In this document: positions 8,579 to 16,060 of the stretch, in pieces
Numbering within the stretch: position 1 is the stretch's first letter
Layout: every line of letters starts with the position of its first letter
DNA from: JBARDN01 sp963755705
Lineage (GTDB): Bacteria > Desulfobacterota > Binatia > Binatales > Binataceae
Length of the DNA: 64,000 bases
Reading direction: 5' to 3'
Assembly: GCA_963755705.1 (NCBI GenBank)
Contig: CAVWKW010000002.1
Span: forward strand, 620,001 to 684,000
Position numbers and translations under genes: made by a program
Notes under the pieces: generated by a model
The model's input: only the letters and a program-made list of their open reading frames with translations
Databases searched by the model: none
What the model was told of the DNA's origin: nothing

Positions 8579-9202
8579 CTACAGCTTCGGGACTGCCATG
8601 CCCTTTTTCACCGCGGGCCGCGCGCCGATCGCGGTGACCCAGCGCTCGACGTTCTTTGCTTCGCCGGTGACATCGGCCTTCGCACTTCTGACCAGTCCGT
8701 ACGCCGCCGAAATCCACGGATAGGTCGCGATATCGGCGATCGAGTAGTCGCCCGCCAGGTACTCGGTGCGAGCGAGCTGATCGTCCATCACCCTCACCAG
8801 GCGCGCCGACTCGGTCATGTATCGATCAATCGCGTAGGGAATTTTTTCGGCCGCCGTGTTTACGAAATGATTGGTCTGCCCAAGCATCGGACCGACATTC
8901 GCCATCTGCCAGAAGAGCCACTCGAGGACCTTGGCGCGTCCGGGGTCGGTCTTCGGGATGAACTTGCCGGTCTTTTCGGCCAGATGCAGCAGAATCGCGC
9001 CCGACTCGAACATCGAAAGGCCGCTGTCGCGCTCGACGATCGCAGGGATCTTGCTGTTGGGGCAAATCTTTACGAACTCGGGCTTGAACTGGTCGCCCTC
9101 GCGGATATTCACCGGATGGACCGTGTACGGAAGCGCGCATTCCTCGAGCATCACGGAGACCTTGCGGCCGTTGGGCGTAGTCCAGGTGTACAGATCGATC
9201 AT
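8579..9202 (-). CDS. Glutathione S-transferase family protein (YfcG-like)
   Basis: The 207-residue protein has an N-terminal thioredoxin-like domain beginning IDLYTWTTPNGRKVSVMLEE, the Thr/Asn-type glutathione site seen in YfcG/Nu-class proteins, with NSKIPAI (cis-Pro) near residue 55 and the FESGAIL glutathione-binding turn near 67. The rest is the helical GST C-terminal domain, including DYSIADIATYPW. Such proteins reduce disulfides with two bound glutathiones or conjugate electrophiles. It is divergent from the acyl-CoA dehydrogenase gene, with a palindrome between the starts. Assignment to the YfcG branch rather than another bacterial GST is moderately sure. Confidence 0.9.
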   Translation of the reverse strand: MIDLYTWTTPNGRKVSVMLEECALPYTVHPVNIREGDQFKPEFVKICPNSKIPAIVERDSGLSMFESGAILLHLAEKTGKFIPKTDPGRAKVLEWLFWQMANVGPMLGQTNHFVNTAAEKIPYAIDRYMTESARLVRVMDDQLARTEYLAGDYSIADIATYPWISAAYGLVRSAKADVTGEAKNVERWVTAIGARPAVKKGMAVPKL

Positions 9203-9254
9203 CGTGGTACTCCTTTTTCAAGAGAGTTGCATTTCGCTACTGAACTTAGCGGTA

Positions 9255-9276
9255 TGCCTGCCGCAATCCGCAGGCA
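9255..9276. promoter_or_regulatory. Palindrome between divergent GST and acyl-CoA dehydrogenase genes
   Basis: TGCCTGC at 9255-9261 and GCAGGCA at 9270-9276 form a perfect 7-bp inverted repeat with an 8-base spacer, located between two divergent starts. It could be an operator for a dimeric regulator or a hairpin in the acyl-CoA dehydrogenase leader; there is no T-tract, so a terminator is unlikely. Confidence 0.35.
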
Positions 9277-9342
9277 AGTGGGCCGGGGTTGCGAATCGAA
9301 CGCGCGGCGCGCTAAGCCAAATCTTTGACGAGGTATCAAATC

Positions 9343-10575
9343 ATGCAAAGCGTATCGCAACTCGAAGGCAGTCCCGAAATTCAGGAACTTCGCAAGAAGG
9401 TCTCCGATTTTATCGGCGAGCAGATCTATCCCAACGAACCTGTGCTCCTAAAACATGACGAAGAGTCGGGCCGCCTGATGAAATCGATCCAATCGAAGGC
9501 CAAAGAGCGCGGCCTGTGGGCGCTCGGCCTGCCCAAAGAGATCGGCGGCGGCGGACTCGGCTTTATGCCGTACGTGTTCGTCAACGAACTGGTCGGACGC
9601 AGCGAGTTCGCGATGGCCGGCCTCGGCACTCATTCGGCGCAGGACGCGACGATGCTGCACATGTACGGCAGTCCGGAGCAGCAGAAGCGATGGATGTTTC
9701 CGCTGGTCAAAGGCGATATCTATCCGTGCTTTTCGATGACCGAGCCGGAGGTCTCGGGCGCGGACCCGACCGGGCTGCGCACGCGCGCGGTGCAGGACGG
9801 CGACGAATGGGTAATCAACGGACATAAATGGTTTTCGAGCGGCGCGAATCACGCGGCCTACACGACCGTCATGCTGGTGACCGATCCCGACGCCGCGACC
9901 TACGACAAGTTCAGCATGATCATCGTTCCGATCGATACGCCGGGGCTGAAGATCGAGCGCATCATTCCGGTGATGGGCGAGACCGCGGGCGGTCACTGCG
10001 AGATTCGCTTCACCGACGCGCGCGTGCCGCTGACCAATCTGCTCGGGCCGCGCGGGCAGGCCTTCAAGATCGCGCAGAAGCGGCTCGGACCAGGGCGGAT
10101 TTTTCATTGCATGCGATGGCTTGGGCAGGCGCAGCGCGCGTTCGAGCTGATGGTCGAACGGGCGCTGAGCCGCCAAACGTTTGGCGGACCGCTATCAGAC
10201 AAGCAGACGGTGCAGAACTGGATCGCCGACTCGGCAGCGGAGATCCAGGCGGCGCGATTGCTGACGCTCGACGCGGCGGCGAAGATCGATGCCGGCGACG
10301 AGGCGCGCGTCGAGGTCTCGCTGATCAAGTTCTTCGGGGCCAAGGTTCTGCACGACGTGATCGATCGCGCGATCCAGGTGCACGGCGCGCTCGGGGTGTC
10401 GGAGGATACTCCGCTCGCGCGGATGTATCGCCACGCGCGCTTCGCCCGCATCTATGATGGACCCGACGAAGTGCATCGGATGGTGGTATCGCGGCGAATC
10501 GTCAGCGAGTTCAAGAAGGGCCGCAAGTGGGACTTCGCCCGCGGCGTAAGAAGCAAAACCTTCCGCGAAGCGTAA
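9343..10575 (+). CDS. Acyl-CoA dehydrogenase (ACAD11-like)
   Basis: The 410-residue flavoprotein shows the acyl-CoA dehydrogenase layout: N-terminal helical domain, middle beta domain with the FSMTEPEVSGADPTGL flavin/substrate loop near residue 130, and a C-terminal domain with RQTFGGPLSDKQ, QVHGALGVSEDTPLAR and IYDGPDEVHR. The last blocks are closest to ACAD10/11-type enzymes and bacterial relatives, which act on long or branched acyl-CoAs. It uses FAD and passes electrons to ETF. ATG at 9343 is preferred over an in-frame TTG six codons earlier because only the ATG has a GAGG-type site at a usable distance. No ETF genes are nearby. Confidence 0.93.
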   Translation: MQSVSQLEGSPEIQELRKKVSDFIGEQIYPNEPVLLKHDEESGRLMKSIQSKAKERGLWALGLPKEIGGGGLGFMPYVFVNELVGRSEFAMAGLGTHSAQDATMLHMYGSPEQQKRWMFPLVKGDIYPCFSMTEPEVSGADPTGLRTRAVQDGDEWVINGHKWFSSGANHAAYTTVMLVTDPDAATYDKFSMIIVPIDTPGLKIERIIPVMGETAGGHCEIRFTDARVPLTNLLGPRGQAFKIAQKRLGPGRIFHCMRWLGQAQRAFELMVERALSRQTFGGPLSDKQTVQNWIADSAAEIQAARLLTLDAAAKIDAGDEARVEVSLIKFFGAKVLHDVIDRAIQVHGALGVSEDTPLARMYRHARFARIYDGPDEVHRMVVSRRIVSEFKKGRKWDFARGVRSKTFREA

Positions 10576-10657
10576 GCGCGCAGGTGAGGTCGGGTGAGGA
10601 TGCTGCTCTACCTCCGCTCGGTACTATGATTCTGGTAATATCGGCGTGAGGCTAGTT

Positions 10658-10905
10658 ATGGCAAACGCGGAATTGGTCAAGCGCATTTCGATCGATCCAA
10701 AAGTCTGTTTCGGCAAACCGTGCGTCCGCGGGCATCGAATCTGGGTGTCTCTAATCCTCGATCTTCTCGCCGAGGGCGCTACGACTGCGGAAATTCTCGA
10801 GACCTATCCTGGTATCGAAGAATCAGACGTGAGGCCTGCATCGCATAAGGCGCCGAAATGACGCGCGAGCGATTCGTCGAGATTCCTATCGAAGCGAAGC
10901 ATTGA
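10658..10905 (+). pseudogene. DUF433 family antitoxin, disrupted by frameshift and stop
   Basis: From ATG 10658 the frame encodes a clear DUF433 protein: ISIDPKVCFGKPCVRGHRI then LILDLLAEGATTAEILETYPGIEESDVR. Normally this is followed by (A)xIAYAAE and a short tail. Here the frame is lost after the codon at 10832-10834 and an early stop follows at 10858. Reading one base lower restores CIA, then a TAA at 10846, then GAEMTRERFVEIPIEAKH ending exactly at TGA 10903-10905, which overlaps the toxin start. So there is a 1-base loss near 10835 and a separate nonsense codon where Tyr is expected. The N-terminal DNA-binding part could still be made as about 67 residues. Sequencing error could explain one lesion but less easily both. 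Confidence 0.75.
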
Positions 10906-11270
10906 AACTCAAACTGGACGAAAACCTGGGACTTCCTCTGGCGGCAATATTCCGGCGGGCCGGTCACGATACGGCGACGGTTCCCGAGCGGCAACTTTCC
11001 GGCAGCGGTGACCTTGAGTTGATCGAGCGCTGCCGCGACGAAGGCCGGGCGATCGTTACGTTGGATATGGATTTCAGCAATCCGATTGTGTTCAAATCCT
11101 CCCGGTACTCAGGAATTGCGGTACTCCGGCTTCCCAAACGAGCATCTTTCGATGATTTTGCGGAGCTGGCGCGAACGCTGATTGAGGGATTAACGCGAGA
11201 GAGCCTGGAGGGAGAGCTCTGGATTGTCGAATGCGGACGAATTCGCGTCTACCAGGAGGAAGTCCACTAA
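10902..11270 (+). CDS. DUF5615 family PIN-like toxin
   Basis: The 122-residue protein begins KLKLDENLGLPLA and has IVTLDMDFSNP near residue 50 and WIVECGRIRV at the end, the pattern of DUF5615 (Mut7-C/PIN-like) proteins that pair with DUF433 partners. The conserved acidic residues Asp6-Glu7 and Asp51/Asp53 would form the metal site of a ribonuclease. The start is a TTG at 10902 overlapping the stop of the upstream antitoxin frame, the usual coupling for this pair. The antitoxin is damaged, so this toxin is either inactive, poorly translated or restrained by the truncated partner. Confidence 0.8.
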   Translation: MKLKLDENLGLPLAAIFRRAGHDTATVPERQLSGSGDLELIERCRDEGRAIVTLDMDFSNPIVFKSSRYSGIAVLRLPKRASFDDFAELARTLIEGLTRESLEGELWIVECGRIRVYQEEVH

Positions 11271-11423
11271 GTAACGGCTTCCTGCTCCCTTTTCAGAAGC
11301 ACGGATCCGTAGCCGGTATGCTTTGGCCGTCAAAAGAAACGCGGCAGCGGAATCTCCCGCCACCGCGCGCACGTTTTCTGCTCTGATCCGATCTTTATGG
11401 GCAGCGCCTAGCGGCGGGCGCGG

Positions 11424-11777
11424 TCAAAGCGCGCTGGCGCCGCGCTCGCCGGTGCGGATTCGCACCACTTCCTGCATCGGCATCACGAAGATCTTTCCGT
11501 CGCCGATTCGTCCGGTGCGCGCCGCGCGCTCGATCGTCTCGACTACCTGGCTCAAAAGCGCGTCGGCAACGACGATCTCGAGCTTCACCTTCGGCAGAAA
11601 ATCAACCACATATTCGGCGCCTCGATAGAGTTCCGTGTGTCCCTTCTGGCGGCCGAAACCTTTCACTTCGCTGACCGTAAGCCCCTGCACCCCGATGCTG
11701 GACAGGGCTTCCTTGACTTCGTCGAGCTTGAACGGCTTGATGATCGCTTCGACCATCCAGATCACTTCCTGATTCAT
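11424..11777 (-). CDS. glnB: Nitrogen regulatory protein P-II (GlnB/GlnK)
   Basis: The 117-residue trimeric PII signal protein is almost full family length. The T-loop reads GFGRQKGHTELYRGAEY, keeping the uridylylation tyrosine equivalent to Tyr51 of E. coli GlnB (Tyr56 here). The C-terminal signature GKIFVMPMQEVVRIRTGE is also present. It binds ATP/ADP and 2-oxoglutarate and controls glutamine synthetase, ammonium transport or NtrB in relatives. Start ATG 11777 has AAAGGAG 4 bases upstream; an internal ATG at 11756 would match the classical N-terminus more closely. No amtB or glnA is adjacent, so GlnB versus GlnK cannot be decided. Confidence 0.95.
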   Translation of the reverse strand: MNQEVIWMVEAIIKPFKLDEVKEALSSIGVQGLTVSEVKGFGRQKGHTELYRGAEYVVDFLPKVKLEIVVADALLSQVVETIERAARTGRIGDGKIFVMPMQEVVRIRTGERGASAL

Positions 11778-12015
11778 ATGGCTCCTTTCAGTCTCTTGGC
11801 GGGCCAGCGCGGGCGCTCAGGCGACTACGCGGAGGCTGCTTTACCTTTTCCCCTTCGGGGCGGGTTGCGCAAGTGCCCGCCGCGGGCGCCGGTCCCATCT
11901 ATCGACAGGCAATCGCGATGCCATCGCGGATGCCCAGAATCGACCCCGCGGGCCGCGAATCTGTTGACAATAATGCCCATCCGGTGGGCTAACGATGAAT
12001 CGGCAGGCATCGCCC

Positions 12016-12624
12016 TCACGCCGGGGCATCGGACTTCGCCCAGGGCCGAAACTGCGGTTCCTCGCCGCGAATCAGCCGCGCGATATTCGCGTGAAACCGC
12101 AGGAGTATAAGGGCGGTTATGACGATAGCAAGCAACAGGAATGGACTTGGGAGGTGCAGGAAAGCGACGGCTGGCGGCATCACGATCGCGGCGGTCAGCG
12201 ACGCCACGGACACGATCTGGAAGATCGCGAAGACAATCGCGAAGGCGCTCGCGGCGATCAGGACGGCAAGCGGCGAGATCACGAGCCAGATGCCGAGTGC
12301 GGCGGAAATACCTTTGCCGCCGCTGAACCCCAGAAAGACCGAGCAGATCGAGCCGACGAACGCGCCGATCGCGGTCCATGCGATGACGGCCGGGCCAAAG
12401 CCCGCCAGGCGCGCGAAGAGGACAGGCAATGCGCCTTTGAGGATATCGCCGACGAATGTGATGATCGCCGCACTGGCGCCGCCGGCGCGGGCGACGTTAG
12501 TCATACCGATATTTCCCGAACCGACAGCGCGCGGGTCGAACCCGCGCATCCGCCCGACAATCACGCCGAACGGGATCGATCCGATCAAATACGCGCCGAT
12601 TACGAGGATGATGAGTGTAAGCAC
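12016..12624 (-). CDS. plsY: Glycerol-3-phosphate acyltransferase PlsY
   Basis: This 202-residue polytopic membrane protein begins with a hydrophobic helix followed by GSIPFG, then RAVGSGNIGMTNVAR (phosphate loop) and the FVGDILKGALPVL segment, with GGKGI near residue 105. These are the PlsY signature loops. The enzyme transfers acyl from acyl-phosphate to glycerol-3-phosphate, the first step of phospholipid synthesis, at the inner membrane. It lies between a PII gene and tRNA-Pro, all on the minus strand. No plsX is seen. Confidence 0.95.
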   Translation of the reverse strand: MLTLIILVIGAYLIGSIPFGVIVGRMRGFDPRAVGSGNIGMTNVARAGGASAAIITFVGDILKGALPVLFARLAGFGPAVIAWTAIGAFVGSICSVFLGFSGGKGISAALGIWLVISPLAVLIAASAFAIVFAIFQIVSVASLTAAIVMPPAVAFLHLPSPFLLLAIVITALILLRFHANIARLIRGEEPQFRPWAKSDAPA

Positions 12625-12653
12625 GATGACTCAGGTTCGCGGTGAGAAGTGGT

Positions 12654-12727
12654 CGGGGTGACTGGATTTGAACCAGCGACTCCTGCGTCCCGAACGCAGT
12701 GCTCTGGCCAGGCTGAGCTACACCCCG
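12654..12727 (-). tRNA. tRNA-Pro (anticodon CGG)
   Basis: On the minus strand 74 bases fold as a cloverleaf: acceptor CGGGGTG paired with CACCCCG, D-arm with GCTCAGCCTGGCCAGAGC, anticodon stem CTGCG/CGCAG enclosing TTCGGGA (anticodon CGG, reading proline CCG), and a T-arm with the GGTTCAAATCC loop. CCA is not encoded. It sits 29 bp upstream of plsY in the same orientation. Confidence 0.97.
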
Positions 12728-12822
12728 ATTTCCGTAAAATCACGCCGGGAACTCGCAGAAGGACTGTTATAGCATCGGCGCCGATCTCGCGCGAGAGCAG
12801 CACCGGCGACGGTCAGGTCAGC

Positions 12823-13512
12823 CTATTTCCGCGACGGTGTTGCGACCGCATGGGCGATTTGGTCGCGCATCTCGTGGATGATTGCGGTGTAGTCGGGATG
12901 ACCGAAGATTCCGGAGCCGGAGACGAATACGTTGGCGCCGGCCGCTTTCACGTCGGCAATATTGTCGAGCTTTACTCCGCCGTCGATCTCGATATCGATC
13001 GCGAGGCCGCGGCGGTCTAGCTCGCGCTTGACGATGCGCAGCTTGTCGAGCGCGCCGGGAATAAATCCCTGCCCGCCGAAGCCCGGATGCACGCTCATGA
13101 TCAGGATCATGTCCAGATGCTCGGCGAACGGCAGCACGCGCTCGACGTCGGTTTCGGGGTTGATGCCGATCGACGCGCGCGCGCCCAAGTCATGCAGCCG
13201 CTTCGCCATCGCCGGGATGTCCTTGCATACCTCGGCGTGAACCGAGACGGAATTTGCGCCGGCCTTGACGAAAACCTCGACGTACTTTTCCGGATTCTCG
13301 ATCATCAGATGCGCGTCGAGCGGCAACCGCGTCACCTTGCGCAGCGATTCGAGCACCGGCACGCCAATTGAGATATTGGGCACGAAGTGCCCGTCCATCA
13401 CGTCGAAATGAATCAGGTCCGCGCCGGCGCGCTCGACGCGCGCGACTTCTTCGCCCAGGCGCGCGAAGTCGGCGGAGAGCACCGACGGCGCGATTTTGTC
13501 TTGTCGCTCCAT
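12823..13512 (-). CDS. rpe: Ribulose-phosphate 3-epimerase
   Basis: A 229-residue TIM-barrel epimerase. It begins IAPSVLSADFARLGEEV, carries HFDVMDGHFVPNISIG near residues 34-49 (metal ligands His and Asp), SVHPGFGGQ near 140 and IEIDGGV near 175. It interconverts ribulose-5-phosphate and xylulose-5-phosphate. ATG 13512 is preferred; a GTG two codons upstream is possible. It lies between tRNA-Pro and the ECF sigma operon, all on the minus strand, and does not obviously belong to either. Confidence 0.95.
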   Translation of the reverse strand: MERQDKIAPSVLSADFARLGEEVARVERAGADLIHFDVMDGHFVPNISIGVPVLESLRKVTRLPLDAHLMIENPEKYVEVFVKAGANSVSVHAEVCKDIPAMAKRLHDLGARASIGINPETDVERVLPFAEHLDMILIMSVHPGFGGQGFIPGALDKLRIVKRELDRRGLAIDIEIDGGVKLDNIADVKAAGANVFVSGSGIFGHPDYTAIIHEMRDQIAHAVATPSRK

Positions 13513-13562
13513 GCGCACAAGATAGCCTCGCGCGGGCCCCGCCGCGAGATCCCGCGAACCAG

Positions 13563-14240
13563 TCAGTCAGTGGCGGGCGGCTCGGGCGGAGCGGGCGATG
13601 CCGCGTCGCTGGTCGCCGCGCCGCTCGGCGCGGAACCGCGTCCAATCATATCGCGCAGGTTGAAGCTCGGCGGCGGATTGTCGTCAACGAATTTCAGAAA
13701 GCGCGTGCGCCGCTCTACCAGCAAGGTCTCGAGCTGATCGTGCTGCGCCGATGTGAGCGTCAACATCTCGGTCATCCGATCGAGCAGCGGACGATAGATC
13801 ACGATCGGGATGAGCGGCGTGCCGAGTTCGCCGGCGCATCCGGGCATCGGACCGTCGTCGAAGCGATGATGGCGCTCGGCGGTGATCTGGTCGAGCTTGG
13901 TCTTTTGCGCGGGAGTGAGAATCGCGTCAAAGCCCTTGCGGAAGTCGCTCTCGATATTGGCAAGGTTGGCCTGGAAGGCCTTGATCCGCGGCTGCAGCTC
14001 GGCGAGCCTGGCGCGCATTTCTTCGGGCGACATCCGCCCTTTGCCGAAAAACTCTTCGCGCTCAAAGCGATGGGAATGATGATGCGGGTATTCGCCCAGC
14101 ACGCGCGGCCCCTCGAACTCGCCCATCAGCGGAATCGGCGGTGGCGGGAACGGGCGGCTGCGCTGAGTCCATACTCCGATCAGTAATCCACTGACGAATA
14201 GCAATACAGTGATGATGATTGTCTGGAGGCGGTCGCTCAT
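13563..14240 (-). CDS. Membrane-anchored Spy/CnrX-like periplasmic sensor
   Basis: The 225-residue protein has an N-terminal transmembrane helix (about residues 7-24), a Pro-rich linker, a His-rich patch HHHSHRFE near 55-62, then a helical domain with two LTxxQ-type motifs (LTPAQKTKL and LTSAQHDQL), the mark of Spy/CpxP/CnrX proteins. It ends in a Pro/Ala tail. Its ATG overlaps the TGA of the small membrane protein upstream by 4 bp, which in turn overlaps the ECF sigma gene. That order, with a tethered Spy-fold sensor behind a single-helix protein, resembles CnrYXH of Cupriavidus, where CnrX senses Ni/Co in the periplasm. Metal or stress sensing is therefore a reasonable inference, not shown. 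Confidence 0.7.
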   Translation of the reverse strand: MSDRLQTIIITVLLFVSGLLIGVWTQRSRPFPPPPIPLMGEFEGPRVLGEYPHHHSHRFEREEFFGKGRMSPEEMRARLAELQPRIKAFQANLANIESDFRKGFDAILTPAQKTKLDQITAERHHRFDDGPMPGCAGELGTPLIPIVIYRPLLDRMTEMLTLTSAQHDQLETLLVERRTRFLKFVDDNPPPSFNLRDMIGRGSAPSGAATSDAASPAPPEPPATD

Positions 14241-14497
14241 GGGGTCTCTTCCAGCGCGACGATTTGACTCGTGGTGCTGGACCATTGCTCAAGGTTTGCG
14301 CGGCTAGTGGCCGCAGTAATCGCCAGGTGTCCCGCGATTACCAATGCGATACAGGCCGCGCCGGTTATCGCCATCAGGCGCCGCTCGCCCGAGCCTCGCG
14401 TCAGTGCGCGTGCGTCAGCGACTACCCGGCTCGAAAAACCCGGTGGCAGATGACGGCCTGCTTCGCGGCGTTGTGAGTATCCAAATCTAGTAGTCAT
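14237..14497 (-). CDS. Small single-helix membrane protein, probable anti-sigma factor
   Basis: The 86-residue protein has a basic cytoplasmic N-terminus of about 45 residues, one hydrophobic helix (MAITGAACIALVIAGHLAI, about 47-65) and a short external tail. It starts at ATG 14497 (GAGG site upstream) inside the last codons of the ECF sigma gene, and its stop overlaps the sensor start. Size, topology and coupling are those of CnrY-type anti-sigma factors, which bind the sigma factor through the short cytoplasmic segment. Sequence similarity to CnrY is not obvious, so the function rests on context. Confidence 0.65.
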   Translation of the reverse strand: MTTRFGYSQRREAGRHLPPGFSSRVVADARALTRGSGERRLMAITGAACIALVIAGHLAITAATSRANLEQWSSTTSQIVALEETP

Positions 14498-15122
14498 TTG
14501 ATTCCTCGACCGGACTCGCCGCGGCGGATTCGCGCCGGCCGGCATTTGCCGGCTCGCGCTGGATCTCGCGCAGCTCATCCGCGGTGATTTTCTCGCGTAA
14601 AAATTCGCGCGCGCGGAACAGACGCGACTTTACCGAACCCACTGTAGTATTCGTGACCCGCGCCAAATCCTCGTAGCTCCAGTCGTGATCCTGGAGCAAG
14701 GAAATCAGTTCGCGCTGACGCGCCGGTAGCCCGCCGATCGCGCGGCGCATCGCGTCGATCCTGCTGTCGCGCTCGGGACGTGCGGGAGCGGCTACCTGCT
14801 CGTGCTTGCGCTCGAAGGGAACGAAGATCTGGCGCATCCGCTTGCGGCGCAGAAAATCGTTGCAGGCGTTACGCGCGATTCTGAACAGCCACGGTTCGAA
14901 GCTGACCGGCTCGCGCAGGCGCTTAAGTCCCACGATCATCTTGACGAACACGGAATGGCAGATATCCGGAATCGCCTCGGTATCGCCTAGGATCGAATAG
15001 ACAAATCCGCCAATTCTTTCCTGGTAGAGCGTAACCAACTCCTCGAGCGCGGCCTCATCCCCGCCCTGTGCGCGGAGTACTATCGAAACCGGATGTTCGG
15101 GATTGAGGCAGGGGTTTCCCAC
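14487..15122 (-). CDS. ECF-type RNA polymerase sigma factor
   Basis: The 211-residue protein has sigma region 2 (LYQERIGGFVYSILGD through FEPWLFRIARNACNDFLRR, about residues 28-95) and region 4 (LPARQRELISLLQDHDWSYEDLA with the recognition helix SVKSRLFRAREFL, about 130-180). Region 3 is absent, as in extracytoplasmic-function sigmas. The start is GTG at 15122 with AGGAAG 5 bases upstream. It leads a three-gene coupled operon with a putative anti-sigma protein and a Spy-like sensor. It is divergent from another Spy-like gene, a plausible target. Confidence 0.93.
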   Translation of the reverse strand: MGNPCLNPEHPVSIVLRAQGGDEAALEELVTLYQERIGGFVYSILGDTEAIPDICHSVFVKMIVGLKRLREPVSFEPWLFRIARNACNDFLRRKRMRQIFVPFERKHEQVAAPARPERDSRIDAMRRAIGGLPARQRELISLLQDHDWSYEDLARVTNTTVGSVKSRLFRAREFLREKITADELREIQREPANAGRRESAAASPVEESNDY

Positions 15123-15437
15123 TATCTTCCTATACGTGCCAGACGCGGTGCGGATTCCGGAGTTGCGGTCATCGGACGGCGGGTACTATCGGCCGGGTCA
15201 GCCACAACGCTGCTGAAAGTATAATGCATTGGGCCGTGCGACGCTCGCGCAACTCGCCGGAGCAATCCGCGTCTACCCTATCATGAGCGGGGACGAGGAT
15301 GTCTCCGGCAGCAGGCTCCGCGCGCAGCGATATCCTGCCCCCCTCCCCGGGCAGGCTGGGCCTCCGAGTCCCCGCTCGAATTGTCAAAAACTGACTTCGA
15401 GGAATTAACTTTGATGGAAGTAAGGAGATCTAAAGAA
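15123..15437. promoter_or_regulatory. Divergent intergenic region with structured leader and candidate promoter
   Basis: This 315-bp gap separates the ECF sigma gene (minus) from a Spy-like gene (plus). A TATAAT at 15220-15225 could be a plus-strand -10 box, with no convincing -35. Downstream, GAGCGGGGAC at 15285-15294 pairs perfectly with GTCCCCGCTC at 15368-15377; just inside, GAGG (15295-15298) can pair with CCTC (15361-15364). Within the loop CCTGCCC pairs with GGGCAGG (about 15338-15359). The result is a closed multi-helix fold of about 93 nt ending 60 bp before the Spy-like start. It could be a cis-acting RNA leader. I do not recognise a known riboswitch class. Confidence 0.5.
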
Positions 15438-15941
15438 ATGAAAGCACGATGGATTGGACTCGCTGCCGGAGTTTTTGCGCTCGCGATCACCGCCGCACCC
15501 GCCGCGGCGCATATGCATGGGCACGGAGGCGGCAGCGCCGTGGGTGTTCCGTTGCCGGCGGTCCTGCATTCGGCCAATCTGACCTCGGCACAGCGCGAGC
15601 AGATTCATACGATCATGAAGTCGCAATTCGCGACCTTGAAGCCGCTGTTCCAGCAACTGCATTCTGGCCGCGAAGCGATAGCGACGAAGTACCTGGCCGC
15701 AGGAACAGTCACCGCGTCTGATCTGTCGCCGATGGTGACCGGCAACGAACAGATTCAGAGCCAGATCGACCAGGCCTTTTTGCAGACCGCGATCCAGATT
15801 CGCGGAGTCCTGACGCCGACGCAGCTCGCGCAGGCCGGCTCGACCTATACGCAGATGCAGGCGCTGCACCAGCAGATGCACTCACTGATGCATCAGAACA
15901 GCTCGCAGCAGTCTGAATCCGCGCCGCCCGCCCAGGACTAA
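15438..15941 (+). CDS. Spy/CpxP-like periplasmic protein
   Basis: A 167-residue exported protein: a lysine/arginine start, hydrophobic core and AAPAAAHMH signal-peptidase site near residue 25, followed by a His/Gly stretch (HMHGHGGG) and a helical Gln-rich domain with LTSAQREQI and LTPTQLAQA, two LTxxQ motifs of the Spy/CpxP family. Such proteins are periplasmic chaperones or metal-stress sensors. The ATG at 15438 is chosen for AAGGAGA 9 bases upstream and for the signal peptide. It is soluble, unlike the tethered paralogue in the divergent ECF operon, so it may be a target of that sigma factor. A terminator follows. Confidence 0.82.
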   Translation: MKARWIGLAAGVFALAITAAPAAAHMHGHGGGSAVGVPLPAVLHSANLTSAQREQIHTIMKSQFATLKPLFQQLHSGREAIATKYLAAGTVTASDLSPMVTGNEQIQSQIDQAFLQTAIQIRGVLTPTQLAQAGSTYTQMQALHQQMHSLMHQNSSQQSESAPPAQD

Positions 15942-15964
15942 GCGCAAGGATTATAGTAGTCAAC

Positions 15965-15999
15965 AAAACGGGCGGTCCATTGTGCGGGCCGCCCGTTTT
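15965..15999 (+). terminator. Rho-independent terminator, probably bidirectional
   Basis: AAAACGGGCGGTCC pairs with GGGCCGCCCGTTTT across a 7-base loop, with one G-U type mismatch. The A-run before and the T-run after allow termination in both directions, which fits the convergent Spy-like gene (plus) and DUF169 gene (minus). Confidence 0.85.
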
Positions 16000-16060
16000 C
16001 ATTTCTCACTAAATTCTCAGTTCAGATTGGAAATCTGAATTATTCAGTGGCGCGCCAATG

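Noticed and set aside
11778..12015. Possible gene or sigma-54 promoter between PII and plsY
   Set aside because: No protein-like frame and no TGGCAC-N5-TTGC type sequence is clear; only short GC hairpins are visible.
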